Shown piece after piece: positions 54,546 to 61,811 of a DNA stretch of 64,000 nucleotides; position 1 is the stretch's first letter, and each line of letters starts with the position of its first letter. The DNA lies in NCBI GenBank assembly GCA_038529265.1, contig JBCBDX010000006.1, positions 135,814 through 199,813 of the forward strand, written 5' to 3'. The notes under the pieces were generated by a model. That model was not told the origin of the DNA and searched no databases. It was given only the letters and a program-made list of their open reading frames with translations. The translations under genes and the position numbers were made by a program. The DNA comes from JBCBDX01 sp038529265. GTDB taxonomy: Bacteria; Pseudomonadota; Alphaproteobacteria; Rhizobiales; Rhizobiaceae.

Positions 54546-55172
54546 TTAATATATCTTGAACACATATTGAATGCGCCAAAATAATCTCTGAAAAAATCCA
54601 CTAACTCCGGTCAATTTATTTGTCTTATAAATTACAATAGGAGTGTTTTTTTCGGATTGTGGTGTTTGAATTTTGATCGAAGTAATGCGTTGATGTGGAC
54701 GAATATCATGAAAAGACTTCGCGCGTACATCAAGTCTTTTTACTCGACGCGCATACCTGCCTCCAATTTGTTGCTCTTTGTAGGCGGCATAAGGTTCGAG
54801 TTTGAACCAGCATCGAATTACTACGGTATGGCACAAGCTGAACACAAACTCTGGCTTTAGCAGCTTATTTTCAATGAACATGGCTATACGATTGAGCGAG
54901 TCAATTACGCGCTCAGCGGCCTCACGATGCTCTTGTGGTAGTTCTTCAGGATGGTTTGGGTCAAAAACAAATTCGTTATAAATTATGTGCCTATCTGATT
55001 TGCAAGACTCAAGGAAATCAAGGAATTGAGAAGCCGATTGCATAGTTTGTGAGCGTATCAGAAGCCTGAGATTGTACAACGCAATGACTAGCCCCAATGA
55101 AATTATCAAAGTAGATGTTATTGCGACTTGCACTCTGGTATCCAGATTAAGAAACCAATCTAATAAGGACAT
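54546..55172 (-). CDS. Membrane-anchored protein of unknown function (DUF4760-like)
   Basis: 208 residues: one clear N-terminal span (VAITSTLIISLGLVIALYNL), then a helical cytoplasmic domain with FLDFLESCKSDRHIIYNEFV and AAERVIDSLNRIAMFIENKL. The layout of one span plus a helical domain resembles DUF4760-type proteins seen in variable regions of genomes, but the match is by eye only. The C-terminus is basic and aromatic. It lies five bases after the Nudix gene and 17 before the YfiH-like gene, so all three should be made together. Confidence 0.55.
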   Translation of the reverse strand: MSLLDWFLNLDTRVQVAITSTLIISLGLVIALYNLRLLIRSQTMQSASQFLDFLESCKSDRHIIYNEFVFDPNHPEELPQEHREAAERVIDSLNRIAMFIENKLLKPEFVFSLCHTVVIRCWFKLEPYAAYKEQQIGGRYARRVKRLDVRAKSFHDIRPHQRITSIKIQTPQSEKNTPIVIYKTNKLTGVSGFFQRLFWRIQYVFKIY

Positions 55173-55177
55173 CTGAA

Positions 55178-55612
55178 CTAGGACAAAATCGTTGAGATGA
55201 AAAAATCTAGGTCTTCACGAGTCAGGTCAGTGAGATCATATTTATCTATGTTTTCTAAATTAATCCAGTTAAATCCAGCACCCTCTCCAAGCTCAAAGTT
55301 AGAGAGCTCCATATTTGAAATAAGAAAATATACGACCCGATAGGTAGAAAGTTCTGTATTCATATACTCTCTGAGCTTGAGAGGCTCTCCAATTACCGCA
55401 CTGTAGGCGATTTCCTCCTTTAATTCCCGAATGAAGCAAGTCCTGTGACTCTCCGGACCTTCATTTAATCCACCGAAAAAGGCCCATTTATGTGGGTTAA
55501 ATTTCGTGTTTCCGTCTCTTTGATGCAGGAAAACTGACGCATTTTCTGGATTGTATAGGAACCCACCTGCCCAAAATTTCTCAGTAGCTTTGGTTTGATT
55601 CGTTTCATCCAT
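55178..55612 (-). CDS. Nudix hydrolase of the AT-rich operon
   Basis: 144 residues, first gene of the operon. The Nudix box runs from Gly48 (GLNEGPESHRTC) through RELKEE, matching G-x5-E-x7-R-E-x2-E-E, with Ala in the last Gly position. Upstream strands HQRDGNTKFNPHKWAFFGG are typical of NTP/cap-type members. The catalytic glutamates are all present, so it is probably active. Substrate unknown. An A/T-rich promoter region lies before it, and the ATG is preceded by a weak GAGGATA-like site. Confidence 0.8.
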   Translation of the reverse strand: MDETNQTKATEKFWAGGFLYNPENASVFLHQRDGNTKFNPHKWAFFGGLNEGPESHRTCFIRELKEEIAYSAVIGEPLKLREYMNTELSTYRVVYFLISNMELSNFELGEGAGFNWINLENIDKYDLTDLTREDLDFFISTILS

Positions 55613-55880
55613 AATATATCCTCATCTTGTTATATTCCGACCTTTCAGTGTGAGATTGAAACATTTTAGCATTCATACAGCAAATGCCAAAAAATAAGAT
55701 GGGGCGCATCGACACCAGGGGATTGTCGGTCATCTACGTTTTGCAGGTATTTATATAAAAATATTTATTTAATAAATTAATTGCTAAAAACTATTTAATG
55801 TAGTATATATATCTATTTATTATTATTTTATATAGAAACAAGTTAATTATAAAATCCGATCAAATTCGAATCCTTTTAAA
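55613..55880. other. Extremely AT-rich noncoding stretch, probable operon promoter
   Basis: 268 bases without a gene. In 55741-55860 I count only 16 G or C in 120 bases (about 13%), far below the rest of the window. It lies directly upstream of the Nudix operon (minus strand) and at the 3' end of the HerA-like gene. Likely roles are a promoter controlled by silencing proteins, or a compositional border between separately acquired pieces. Confidence 0.55.
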
Positions 55881-57053
55881 TTATAGGATCTTGCGTTCTG
55901 TAATGGTGGTCGCACTAAACGTTTTTGTATGGATGCCATCCGTCAACAATCGAGCATAGCACTCGTAGTTTGCGAGTTTCACCAAATCGCTTGGCGACGG
56001 AACGTTATTTCCCAGTTGCTTCGATAAGACAGCGGCGTCACTCGCACCAACCCGAAACGCCAGCAAGGTTCCAACATTTCCCATAATTGCCTGCAGCACG
56101 CCTTTGTCCAACTGCCCGGTGTGCTGGTGAGCGAGCACCAGCCCAAGTCTATATTTGCGCAGCTCTGAAAGCATGTCCGCGAGCGCTGACGTGGTGAATG
56201 AGTGAAACTCATCCACATACAGGAAGTACGGTCGGCGCTCTGCCTCAGGAATGTTCTGCCGGCTGTACGCAGCATAGCTCATCGCGGACAAAACCATGCC
56301 ACCAAGCACATTCGCCGTATCGGTACCGAGTCTACCTTTGGAGAGATTGATAACCATCGGGCGTCCTTCGTCCATGAGCTGACGAAACCGCAGTGGCTTC
56401 GCTGGTTTGGTCACAGACTGCCGGACAACCGGATGCGCCAAAAAGCCGCCGAGCTTATTCGCGATAGGAGCGACACCATCCACTGCCCCTTTGTATTTCA
56501 TGGTCTCGAACTCCGAGGTCCAGAAGCGGCAAACGTACGGATTGGTAACGCAACTGACGACACGCCGCTGAAAGTCTTTCTCAAGGTACATCGGCATGAT
56601 GTCGGCAATGGTGGCACTTGGATATTCAAGCAGAGCCAACAGCGAGTAACGCAATAGGTGTTCCATTCGTGGACCCCAGGCATCGGCCCATTGCTTCTTG
56701 AGGGTATCAATCAAGGCTGATGCGACCAGTGGGCGGTATTGTGCCGATACGGGGGTTAGTGGATTGTAGCCATATTCATTGCCCGGATCGGCTGCATTCC
56801 AGTAGACTGCATCTTGCGGCAGTAGGGGCTCAAGCTGATTTGCCAAATCACCATGCGGATCGATAACGCAAAAACCTTGCCCGTTTTGGATGTCTTGCTT
56901 CATTTGGCTGAAGAGCAATGAAGTTTTGCCGACGCCGGTCTGACCAATCACATACTGATGGAAAAGCCGATCTGATTGGCGAATGCCGAAAACCCGGCGT
57001 GGCTCACGCCCCAAAGTTTTGCCGATGAGCGTCACACTTATTGGTTTGAGCAC
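55881..57053 (-). CDS. HerA/TraG-type ATPase of a mobile element
   Basis: 390-residue P-loop ATPase of the DUF87/VirD4-like type that pumps DNA or couples it to a channel. Walker A GQTGVGKT is at 37-44, GFCVIDPHGDLANQLEPLLP follows, Walker B is in PYFLYVDEFHSF at about 275-285, and the arginine/glutamine region is LGLVLAHQHTGQL. No membrane span is visible, unlike true VirD4. The start is a GTG at 57053. It lies 27 bases after the serine recombinase gene, in one transcript. In related bacteria such proteins occur in integrative elements with replication-relaxation proteins, as here. Confidence 0.8.
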   Translation of the reverse strand: MLKPISVTLIGKTLGREPRRVFGIRQSDRLFHQYVIGQTGVGKTSLLFSQMKQDIQNGQGFCVIDPHGDLANQLEPLLPQDAVYWNAADPGNEYGYNPLTPVSAQYRPLVASALIDTLKKQWADAWGPRMEHLLRYSLLALLEYPSATIADIMPMYLEKDFQRRVVSCVTNPYVCRFWTSEFETMKYKGAVDGVAPIANKLGGFLAHPVVRQSVTKPAKPLRFRQLMDEGRPMVINLSKGRLGTDTANVLGGMVLSAMSYAAYSRQNIPEAERRPYFLYVDEFHSFTTSALADMLSELRKYRLGLVLAHQHTGQLDKGVLQAIMGNVGTLLAFRVGASDAAVLSKQLGNNVPSPSDLVKLANYECYARLLTDGIHTKTFSATTITERKIL

Positions 57054-57080
57054 AGACCCACAAAATAACGCTTCTGCCGT

Positions 57081-58736
57081 CTAACGGGTACCAGCCACGT
57101 TTTGCTGATTGGAACATTCTTTTCCGTTCGTCGCAGCAACCAGTGAGCGCAATTGATCAGTTCGCTCCTGAAGCTCTGTTTGCTGGCATAGCCCGGACAA
57201 AACTTTTCGGGTTCCTTGGTGCTCACCATCAACTTCGTCGGTTCGAACAAAATCCCTATCTGCCCGCACAACGGGATTTCCGATCATATCAAGCATCAAC
57301 GCGAATGGTTTGATGGGGTCCAGCAACGCTTTTTTGTCTTGCAAGCGTGGGTTCGAACACAGGATTTGGAGCAGGGCTCGTTTGGTCTCAGGTTTAGCCT
57401 CCGACCACCACGATGTGGCTCTGCTACACAGTTTTCCCAGCAACAGGACGGGTTCGAACATATTCTTTTCTTCTTCCGCATGTTGAGCGTTTTCGTTAGC
57501 TCTATCACGCTCAATCGTTAGTTGGCGTTTGCGGTCGGTGAAGTCTGCATCGTCGATGAGGCCGCGAATGCGCAGGTCGGTCAAATTATGCAGTTGGGTA
57601 TCGAGGGCCTTCACTTGAGCTTGCCAGTTCGCCTGCTCTTGCATGGCGTGTGACTTACTGTCGGCTTGCCACCCAGCCAGCATCTTAGCGAACTGGTCAA
57701 AGCTGTTTTTTGGTAAGCTGATAGCTTTGACAAAAGCGTCCACTTGCTGGTCAAGCACGCGCTCTTCAATGGAGGGCTGCGTGCATTTTGGCGATTGGTG
57801 CACGCGGGTGCAGTGATAATAAGTATAAGTGCGGCCACTTGGTTTGCGTTTGCGTTCAGCAGTCACCGCGCGGCCGCAGCTACCACAGCGAAAGACCCCG
57901 CCATATTTGAACTCAAGGCGTTTGCTTCGTTCCTTCTCCGGTTTCCGTACCAGTTCGAGGACGCGCGCATGTTCGGCTTTAGTGATAATCGGCGGATGTT
58001 GACCCGCGTGTAGCTGGCCGTTCCAAGACACATATCCGGCATAAAACGGATTGGTGACGAGGCGATATAAGGCTGATCGCGACAGGGCCTTTCCACCACG
58101 GGTTTTCCATTGCGGGGTGCGATAACCCCAGTCTTTGGTGACGATCCGGCTAATAGCTGCAACCGAGTGTCGGTCAGCAAGTACGAGGTCGAATATGCGG
58201 CGCAGCGTGGAAAAGTGTGGCTCGTGAGGAATGATGGTGCCGGTCTCAGGACAGTTGCGGTAGCCGATAGGAGCGCGATTAGGCAGCCAGCCATTTTTGA
58301 GTTTGGTGCGTTGTCCGCGTTTGACGTTGGTGGAGAGCTCATCGACATAATATTTGGACTGGCCAAACACGATGGTGAGCATGAACTTGCCCTGCGAGCT
58401 GTTCTCGAAGGTGAAGTTGCAAAATTGCAGGTCCTTCAATAGGCCCTGATCAAGCAAATGAATGATCTTGCCACCGTCCATGGAATTGCGTGCCAGCCGA
58501 TCTGGGTGCCACGCGATTATGCCCTCGGCTTCCCCTTGTTCGATCCGGCCAATCATTTGATCAAACAGCGGTCGTCCGGGCTGTTTGGCGCTGTACGCCT
58601 CTTCGAAGCGCTCCACGATGGTGATGTCGGGTCTATGCTCAAGCAGTCGTTCGATCTCGTCGTTCTGCGACTCAAGCGACATGACTTGCCGGTCTTCTGC
58701 TTCCTGCGATTTGCGGCAGTAGATGAAATATTTCAT
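57081..58736 (-). CDS. Large serine recombinase (integrase)
   Basis: 551-residue site-specific recombinase. The resolvase domain opens KYFIYCRKSQEAEDRQVMSL with the catalytic serine at position 10, and has IIAWHPDRLARNSMDGGKI. The recombinase domain follows (about 160-270), then a zinc ribbon FRCGSCGRAVTAERKRK ... YYHCTR with C-x2-C and C-x-based ligands, and a coiled-coil rich in Gln and Glu. It is complete and probably drives integration and excision of the element. Its ATG overlaps the stop of a small upstream gene as ATGA. Confidence 0.92.
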   Translation of the reverse strand: MKYFIYCRKSQEAEDRQVMSLESQNDEIERLLEHRPDITIVERFEEAYSAKQPGRPLFDQMIGRIEQGEAEGIIAWHPDRLARNSMDGGKIIHLLDQGLLKDLQFCNFTFENSSQGKFMLTIVFGQSKYYVDELSTNVKRGQRTKLKNGWLPNRAPIGYRNCPETGTIIPHEPHFSTLRRIFDLVLADRHSVAAISRIVTKDWGYRTPQWKTRGGKALSRSALYRLVTNPFYAGYVSWNGQLHAGQHPPIITKAEHARVLELVRKPEKERSKRLEFKYGGVFRCGSCGRAVTAERKRKPSGRTYTYYHCTRVHQSPKCTQPSIEERVLDQQVDAFVKAISLPKNSFDQFAKMLAGWQADSKSHAMQEQANWQAQVKALDTQLHNLTDLRIRGLIDDADFTDRKRQLTIERDRANENAQHAEEEKNMFEPVLLLGKLCSRATSWWSEAKPETKRALLQILCSNPRLQDKKALLDPIKPFALMLDMIGNPVVRADRDFVRTDEVDGEHQGTRKVLSGLCQQTELQERTDQLRSLVAATNGKECSNQQNVAGTR

Positions 58737-58891
58737 AGCTGGGTGGGGTCGTCTTCGGAGTCTACCAAATCCCCGACAAGAGTCGAATCATCAACGGGCC
58801 ATGGCCATGTCCCATCGGTCACCATGCGTTCATGCACCTGCCGACAATAGGCCAGATACGCGACGAGTTGATCTTGTTGTTTTTCATTCAT
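58733..58891 (-). CDS. Small gene coupled to the serine recombinase
   Basis: 52-residue open frame whose stop TGA overlaps the recombinase ATG (ATGA at 58733-58736). The product begins MNEKQQDQLVAYLAYCRQVH and contains GTWPWPVDD, then ends in a strongly acidic tail (DLVDSEDDPTQL). The exact coupling and codon-like composition argue for a real gene. No clear ribosome-binding site precedes the ATG at 58891. It may act as a recombination accessory factor or only as a leader peptide; no family is known. Confidence 0.5.
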   Translation of the reverse strand: MNEKQQDQLVAYLAYCRQVHERMVTDGTWPWPVDDSTLVGDLVDSEDDPTQL

Positions 58892-59300
58892 GGGGCACAG
58901 GATACGCGTGCGAACGCGCCCGCATACCGGTTTGCTCTGGCCAGATCGGAAACTGTGTGCCGAAGTATGTGTCTTTAGAAAGAAGTATGCCGATGCTGCG
59001 TCATAGTGGGTGCAGGTCGCAAGACATGATTGCGCACGGGCGACCTGCTTGCACCACGTTCCTGATCAGGCAAACTACGAACACTCGGAAATCACCATAG
59101 AGCACCTAAACAAAGCCACCACCTTGGTATGGCGTGAGACGGAGGGCCTTAGCCCTCCGCGTCCCACACCCATGCCAAGTTGGTGGTTTTTGCTTTGGGT
59201 GCTGTGCACATGGTTGCTGGATTGGAAAAACGAGGTGTCTATCTCGTAGTGAGCCACCACGCTACGCTCAGGCTGCTTATAAGTAACCAAACGTAAGCAT
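58892..59300. other. Noncoding region between recombinase leader and XRE gene, with palindromes
   Basis: 409 bases between divergent genes, with no convincing frame. It contains an inverted repeat at about 59006-59057 (GTGCAGGTCG against CGACCTGC-TTGCAC) and a long hairpin at 59118-59187. Expected content: promoters for both sides, recombinase att or control sites, or a small RNA. Confidence 0.5.
59118..59187 (+). ncRNA. Long imperfect hairpin, possible small RNA end or terminator
   Basis: About 70 bases fold onto themselves: ACCACC pairs with GGTGGT at the outside, TTGG(T/C)ATGG on both arms, and CGGAGGG with CCCTCCG around a short loop. The hairpin is followed by TTTTTG on the plus strand, so it looks like an intrinsic terminator or the end of a structured RNA transcribed rightward. 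No coding frame explains it. Confidence 0.4.
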
Positions 59301-59654
59301 ATGAATGATGATTTTTCACTCGACTTGAAGGTGGCCCGCAAGAAGGCGGGGTTCACACAGCGCGATATCGCGCATTTGTTAAGTACAAACCACAGTAAGG
59401 TCTCCAAGTTGGAGAATGGTCAGGCAGTGCCGTCAATCAGAGAGATATGTGGCTTGTCGCTTATCTATGGGCGTTCATTTGAAAGCCTGTTTGGTGTTGT
59501 CATGGAAGATATGCATCGGCTGTTACAGGAGCAGATACCCGCACTTCCTGCTTGCCATAAAAATTGGCTTGGGCAGTTCAATCGCAGCCACTCCATTGAT
59601 CAGCTAGCCGCCCGCCTCAACGGTGAGCCTATGACGGGACATGAACCGGCTTAA
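59301..59654 (+). CDS. XRE-family helix-turn-helix regulator
   Basis: 117-residue DNA-binding protein. The HTH is in LKVARKKAGFTQRDIAHLLS with recognition helix TNHSKVSKLENGQAVPSIRE, a classic XRE domain at residues 8-65. A C-terminal helical part follows. It overlaps the next gene by 14 bases, so regulator and RuvC-like genes form one operon. Confidence 0.85.
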   Translation: MNDDFSLDLKVARKKAGFTQRDIAHLLSTNHSKVSKLENGQAVPSIREICGLSLIYGRSFESLFGVVMEDMHRLLQEQIPALPACHKNWLGQFNRSHSIDQLAARLNGEPMTGHEPA

Positions 59655-60096
59655 GGTGTTGGCCGTGGCCGTTATCACGGGCCGGATTGGCTATGTGCTC
59701 ACCGATGGTACCGAACTGCTGCACTGGGGTTCCTCAAGGCGCAGCGCCGCCTCACCGGCTCGGGCGGCTGAGCAGCTCCAAAAATGGATCGCTACTTTCA
59801 AGCCGGACATGGTGGTCTCCGAAGACCCTTATCGTACCAAACACAAGGGTGGCAAAGCGCGTCGCATTATGGAGGCGTTGGCTGAGGTGGCGGAGCGTTC
59901 GGGGCTAGCCAATGCCGCTATCACGCGCAAACAGGAGTTTAAGAACAAATACGAGGAAGCGCGAGATTTGGTCGCTAAGTTTCCATTGCTCGTGCCTTGG
60001 CTGCCTAAACAGCCACGTATCTGGGAAGCGGAACCGCACTCCACTTTGTATTTCGAAGCGTTAGCGCTCGCCATGCAGGCGATGCCAGATCAGTAG
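59641..60096 (+). CDS. RuvC-like (RNase H-fold) protein, tandem copy A
   Basis: 151 residues with the pattern of RuvC-like resolvases: strand pair VLAVAVITGRIGYVLTDG, a strand ending in a conserved acidic residue (MVVSEDPYR), a middle NAAITRKQ strand, and the C-terminal IWEAEP ... YFEALALAMQ helix, which recalls the DALALA helix of RuvC. The first catalytic aspartate after strand 1 is missing (AVITG where GIDPG is expected). By eye about 40% identical to copy B. Role in the element is unknown. Confidence 0.6.
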   Translation: MNRLKVLAVAVITGRIGYVLTDGTELLHWGSSRRSAASPARAAEQLQKWIATFKPDMVVSEDPYRTKHKGGKARRIMEALAEVAERSGLANAAITRKQEFKNKYEEARDLVAKFPLLVPWLPKQPRIWEAEPHSTLYFEALALAMQAMPDQ

Positions 60097-60105
60097 AACA
60101 AAAGA

Positions 60106-60540
60106 GTGCTCGGCATCGCTGTGGCGAGCGGCAAAGTTGGCTGTGTTCTGGTTGCTGATGGTGAACTTGAGCACACGCAGCTTTCCAGCAAAGCGGCACA
60201 CTCGCCCGAGGTCGCAGTGGAGTTCCTTGAGGACTGGATACGAGATTTGCAGCCAAACTTCATTGTCACGGAAGAGGCGTATAGAGCTAGCCGTAAGGCA
60301 GCGCACGTGCGTGCAATCATCGCTGCGCTTGCCGACTATGCGAACACAACCAAGATCAACAATGCCGCCATTGCCCGTACGCAGCGCTGCGCGAACAAGT
60401 ATGAAGAAGCGGCATTGTTGGCTATAAAGTACCCACAACTGGAACCTTCGGTTCCACATAAGCGTAAACTCTGGGAAGCTGAGCCAAGGCAGATGATTGT
60501 GTTTGAGGCGCTGGCATTGGCGGAAGCAGTCACGGCTTAA
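60106..60540 (+). CDS. RuvC-like (RNase H-fold) protein, tandem copy B
   Basis: 144 residues from a GTG start nine bases after copy A ends, with no strong ribosome-binding site, so translation may depend on copy A. It shares with copy A GKVGCVL, FIVTEEAYR, NAAIARTQ, NKYEEA, LWEAEP and FEALALAEA. It too lacks the first catalytic Asp (GIAVASG). The paired genes probably arose by duplication and may form a heterodimer. Function unknown. Confidence 0.6.
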   Translation: MLGIAVASGKVGCVLVADGELEHTQLSSKAAHSPEVAVEFLEDWIRDLQPNFIVTEEAYRASRKAAHVRAIIAALADYANTTKINNAAIARTQRCANKYEEAALLAIKYPQLEPSVPHKRKLWEAEPRQMIVFEALALAEAVTA

Positions 60541-60556
60541 CAGTTCTTTGACCAAA

Positions 60557-60582
60557 GAAGCAGCATCAGATGATGCTGCTTC
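60557..60582. terminator. Perfect hairpin after the RuvC-like pair
   Basis: Twelve-base perfect stem (GAAGCAGCATCA / TGATGCTGCTTC) with a two-base loop, 17 bases after the stop of copy B and close to the 3' end of the convergent unknown gene. There is no long T-run, so it is a likely but not certain terminator. Confidence 0.55.
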
Positions 60583-60596
60583 GCTTTGACGGATCA

Positions 60597-61352
60597 TTAG
60601 CCAACGCACGTGCGTCTGTGTTCGAGTCGCCTACGAGTACAACGTCTTACACTCGCATGGCCTGGCGAATACCTAACGCAATAAGTGGCCCACGAAACGC
60701 AGTAGGTGGGCACTCGACTGCATCTGCATGACTTATTGATTCCAAAAAACCAATTGGTTTCAATCAGTTCATCTTCAGAGAAGCTGCTGGCCTTCTCTGG
60801 AGTCACCACATTTGCTTCAAAAATGTCGCCTTCTTGAAATTTTGTTTGCTCTACTAGAATTTCATCAGCGTCAACATTCATTACGTCCGCCCAACTGAGT
60901 GTTAATCCTAGAACTTCCTCCAATTCTGCATCTTTCAATGCACTGGCATACTTTTCCAAAAAATCTGAATTCTGTATCTTATCAAACTGTTTCTTTGCTC
61001 GGCCATCAGTAGCCCATTCGGTCGGCAATAGAACGTTATTACCCTCCTCATCTTCCGCAAGCATCCAAGAAGCTGGAATTATGTCATTTGACTTATCAAC
61101 AAGCTTCACTTGCATACTGTTTTCGGTATAATTTCGAACCAAAAACTTATTCACACTATCGTTATGATGTTTGTGAAGTAAATACAATCCAACGCAGTCT
61201 AATACTCTTTCTTCTTCTGCTATTTTATGAATATGCTTTACGAATTCATCTATATTGTCTTTAACAGATTTTGCTCTTAGTTCGGCAAATTCTATTTCAG
61301 GCAAATTATCAATCATCTCATTTGGTGCTTCCATTGCAACATAGGTAGCCAT
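60597..61352 (-). CDS. Acidic protein of unknown function with an odd C-terminal tail
   Basis: 251 residues from ATG 61352, which sits behind GGGGAGGG. The first 210 residues are acidic, AT-rich in codons and coherent (EFVKHIHKIAEEERVLDCVG, LPTEWATDGRAKKQFDKIQ, VTPEKASSFSEDELIETNWF). From about residue 215 the sequence changes abruptly to Cys/Arg-rich GC-rich DNA (SCRCSRVPTYCVSWATYCV), which looks like read-through into unrelated sequence after a truncation or frameshift. No family is recognised. It lies 90 bases after an XRE gene on the same strand. Confidence 0.55.
   Translation of the reverse strand: MATYVAMEAPNEMIDNLPEIEFAELRAKSVKDNIDEFVKHIHKIAEEERVLDCVGLYLLHKHHNDSVNKFLVRNYTENSMQVKLVDKSNDIIPASWMLAEDEEGNNVLLPTEWATDGRAKKQFDKIQNSDFLEKYASALKDAELEEVLGLTLSWADVMNVDADEILVEQTKFQEGDIFEANVVTPEKASSFSEDELIETNWFFGINKSCRCSRVPTYCVSWATYCVRYSPGHASVRRCTRRRLEHRRTCVG
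60672..60711. repeat. Two 21-base-spaced direct repeats
   Basis: Two near-identical units about 21 bases apart share AACGCARTARGTGG (CCTAACGCAATAAGTGG and CGAAACGCAGTAGGTGG; 14 of 19 aligned bases equal). They lie in the odd C-terminal tail of the unknown gene. They could be iterons or simply a local duplication. Confidence 0.35.
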
Positions 61353-61442
61353 GCTGCCCTCCCCTTGAATAGAGTTGTCGATATGAATTTGTATGAAACA
61401 ATATGAAAAGGAGCAAGCATGAAAGCGCAAAAGGGTGATTAT

Positions 61443-61688
61443 TTACAATTCTTCAACGACAACTAACTGGTCAATAACTTTATTCGGCTCAATATCCAAA
61501 GCTGTACAAAAAACCAGAAAATCTGCCACGTCCAAGCGCAATTGGTTAGCCTCAAACTTTGAAATATATGCTTGGGTGCGGCTGGTCTTCTTTGCCAGCT
61601 CGGCTTGCGTCATCCCAGCATTGAGGCGCGCTTCCTTCATGATCTCACATAGACGCAGGTTGATGGGTGAATAGAGGCCTTCGCGCAT
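61443..61688 (-). CDS. XRE-family regulator, divergent from the exported-protein genes
   Basis: 81-residue helix-turn-helix protein: LCEIMKEARLNAGMTQAELA with recognition helix TSRTQAYISKFEANQLRLDV, a standard XRE domain filling most of the chain. It is divergently transcribed from the lipoprotein gene at 61812, and three ATTCCAA boxes lie between them, so it probably regulates itself and perhaps its neighbour. The unknown gene follows 90 bases downstream. Confidence 0.85.
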   Translation of the reverse strand: MREGLYSPINLRLCEIMKEARLNAGMTQAELAKKTSRTQAYISKFEANQLRLDVADFLVFCTALDIEPNKVIDQLVVVEEL

Positions 61689-61724
61689 CCGCTGTGCCGT
61701 TTCCTAGCAAAGCAGATTGACTAA

Positions 61725-61769
61725 ATTCCAATCGTTATATATTCCAAATGGTTATATTCCAATTGGAAT
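61725..61769. promoter_or_regulatory. Triple ATTCCAA operator
   Basis: ATTCCAA occurs at 61725, 61741 and 61756, with spacings of 16 and 15 bases. The last is a perfect 14-base palindrome, ATTCCAATTGGAAT; the second is partly palindromic (CCAAATGG). The array lies 37-81 bases upstream of the XRE start, where a regulator's own operator is expected. Confidence 0.6.
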
Positions 61770-61811
61770 AATAAACTCTGAACTAGCCGCTATTCACCGG
61801 GGAGAGATAAT

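Noticed and set aside
59075..59407. Minus-strand open frame across the long hairpin
   Set aside because: It overlaps the well-supported XRE gene and the hairpin, and its translation shows no recognisable domain.
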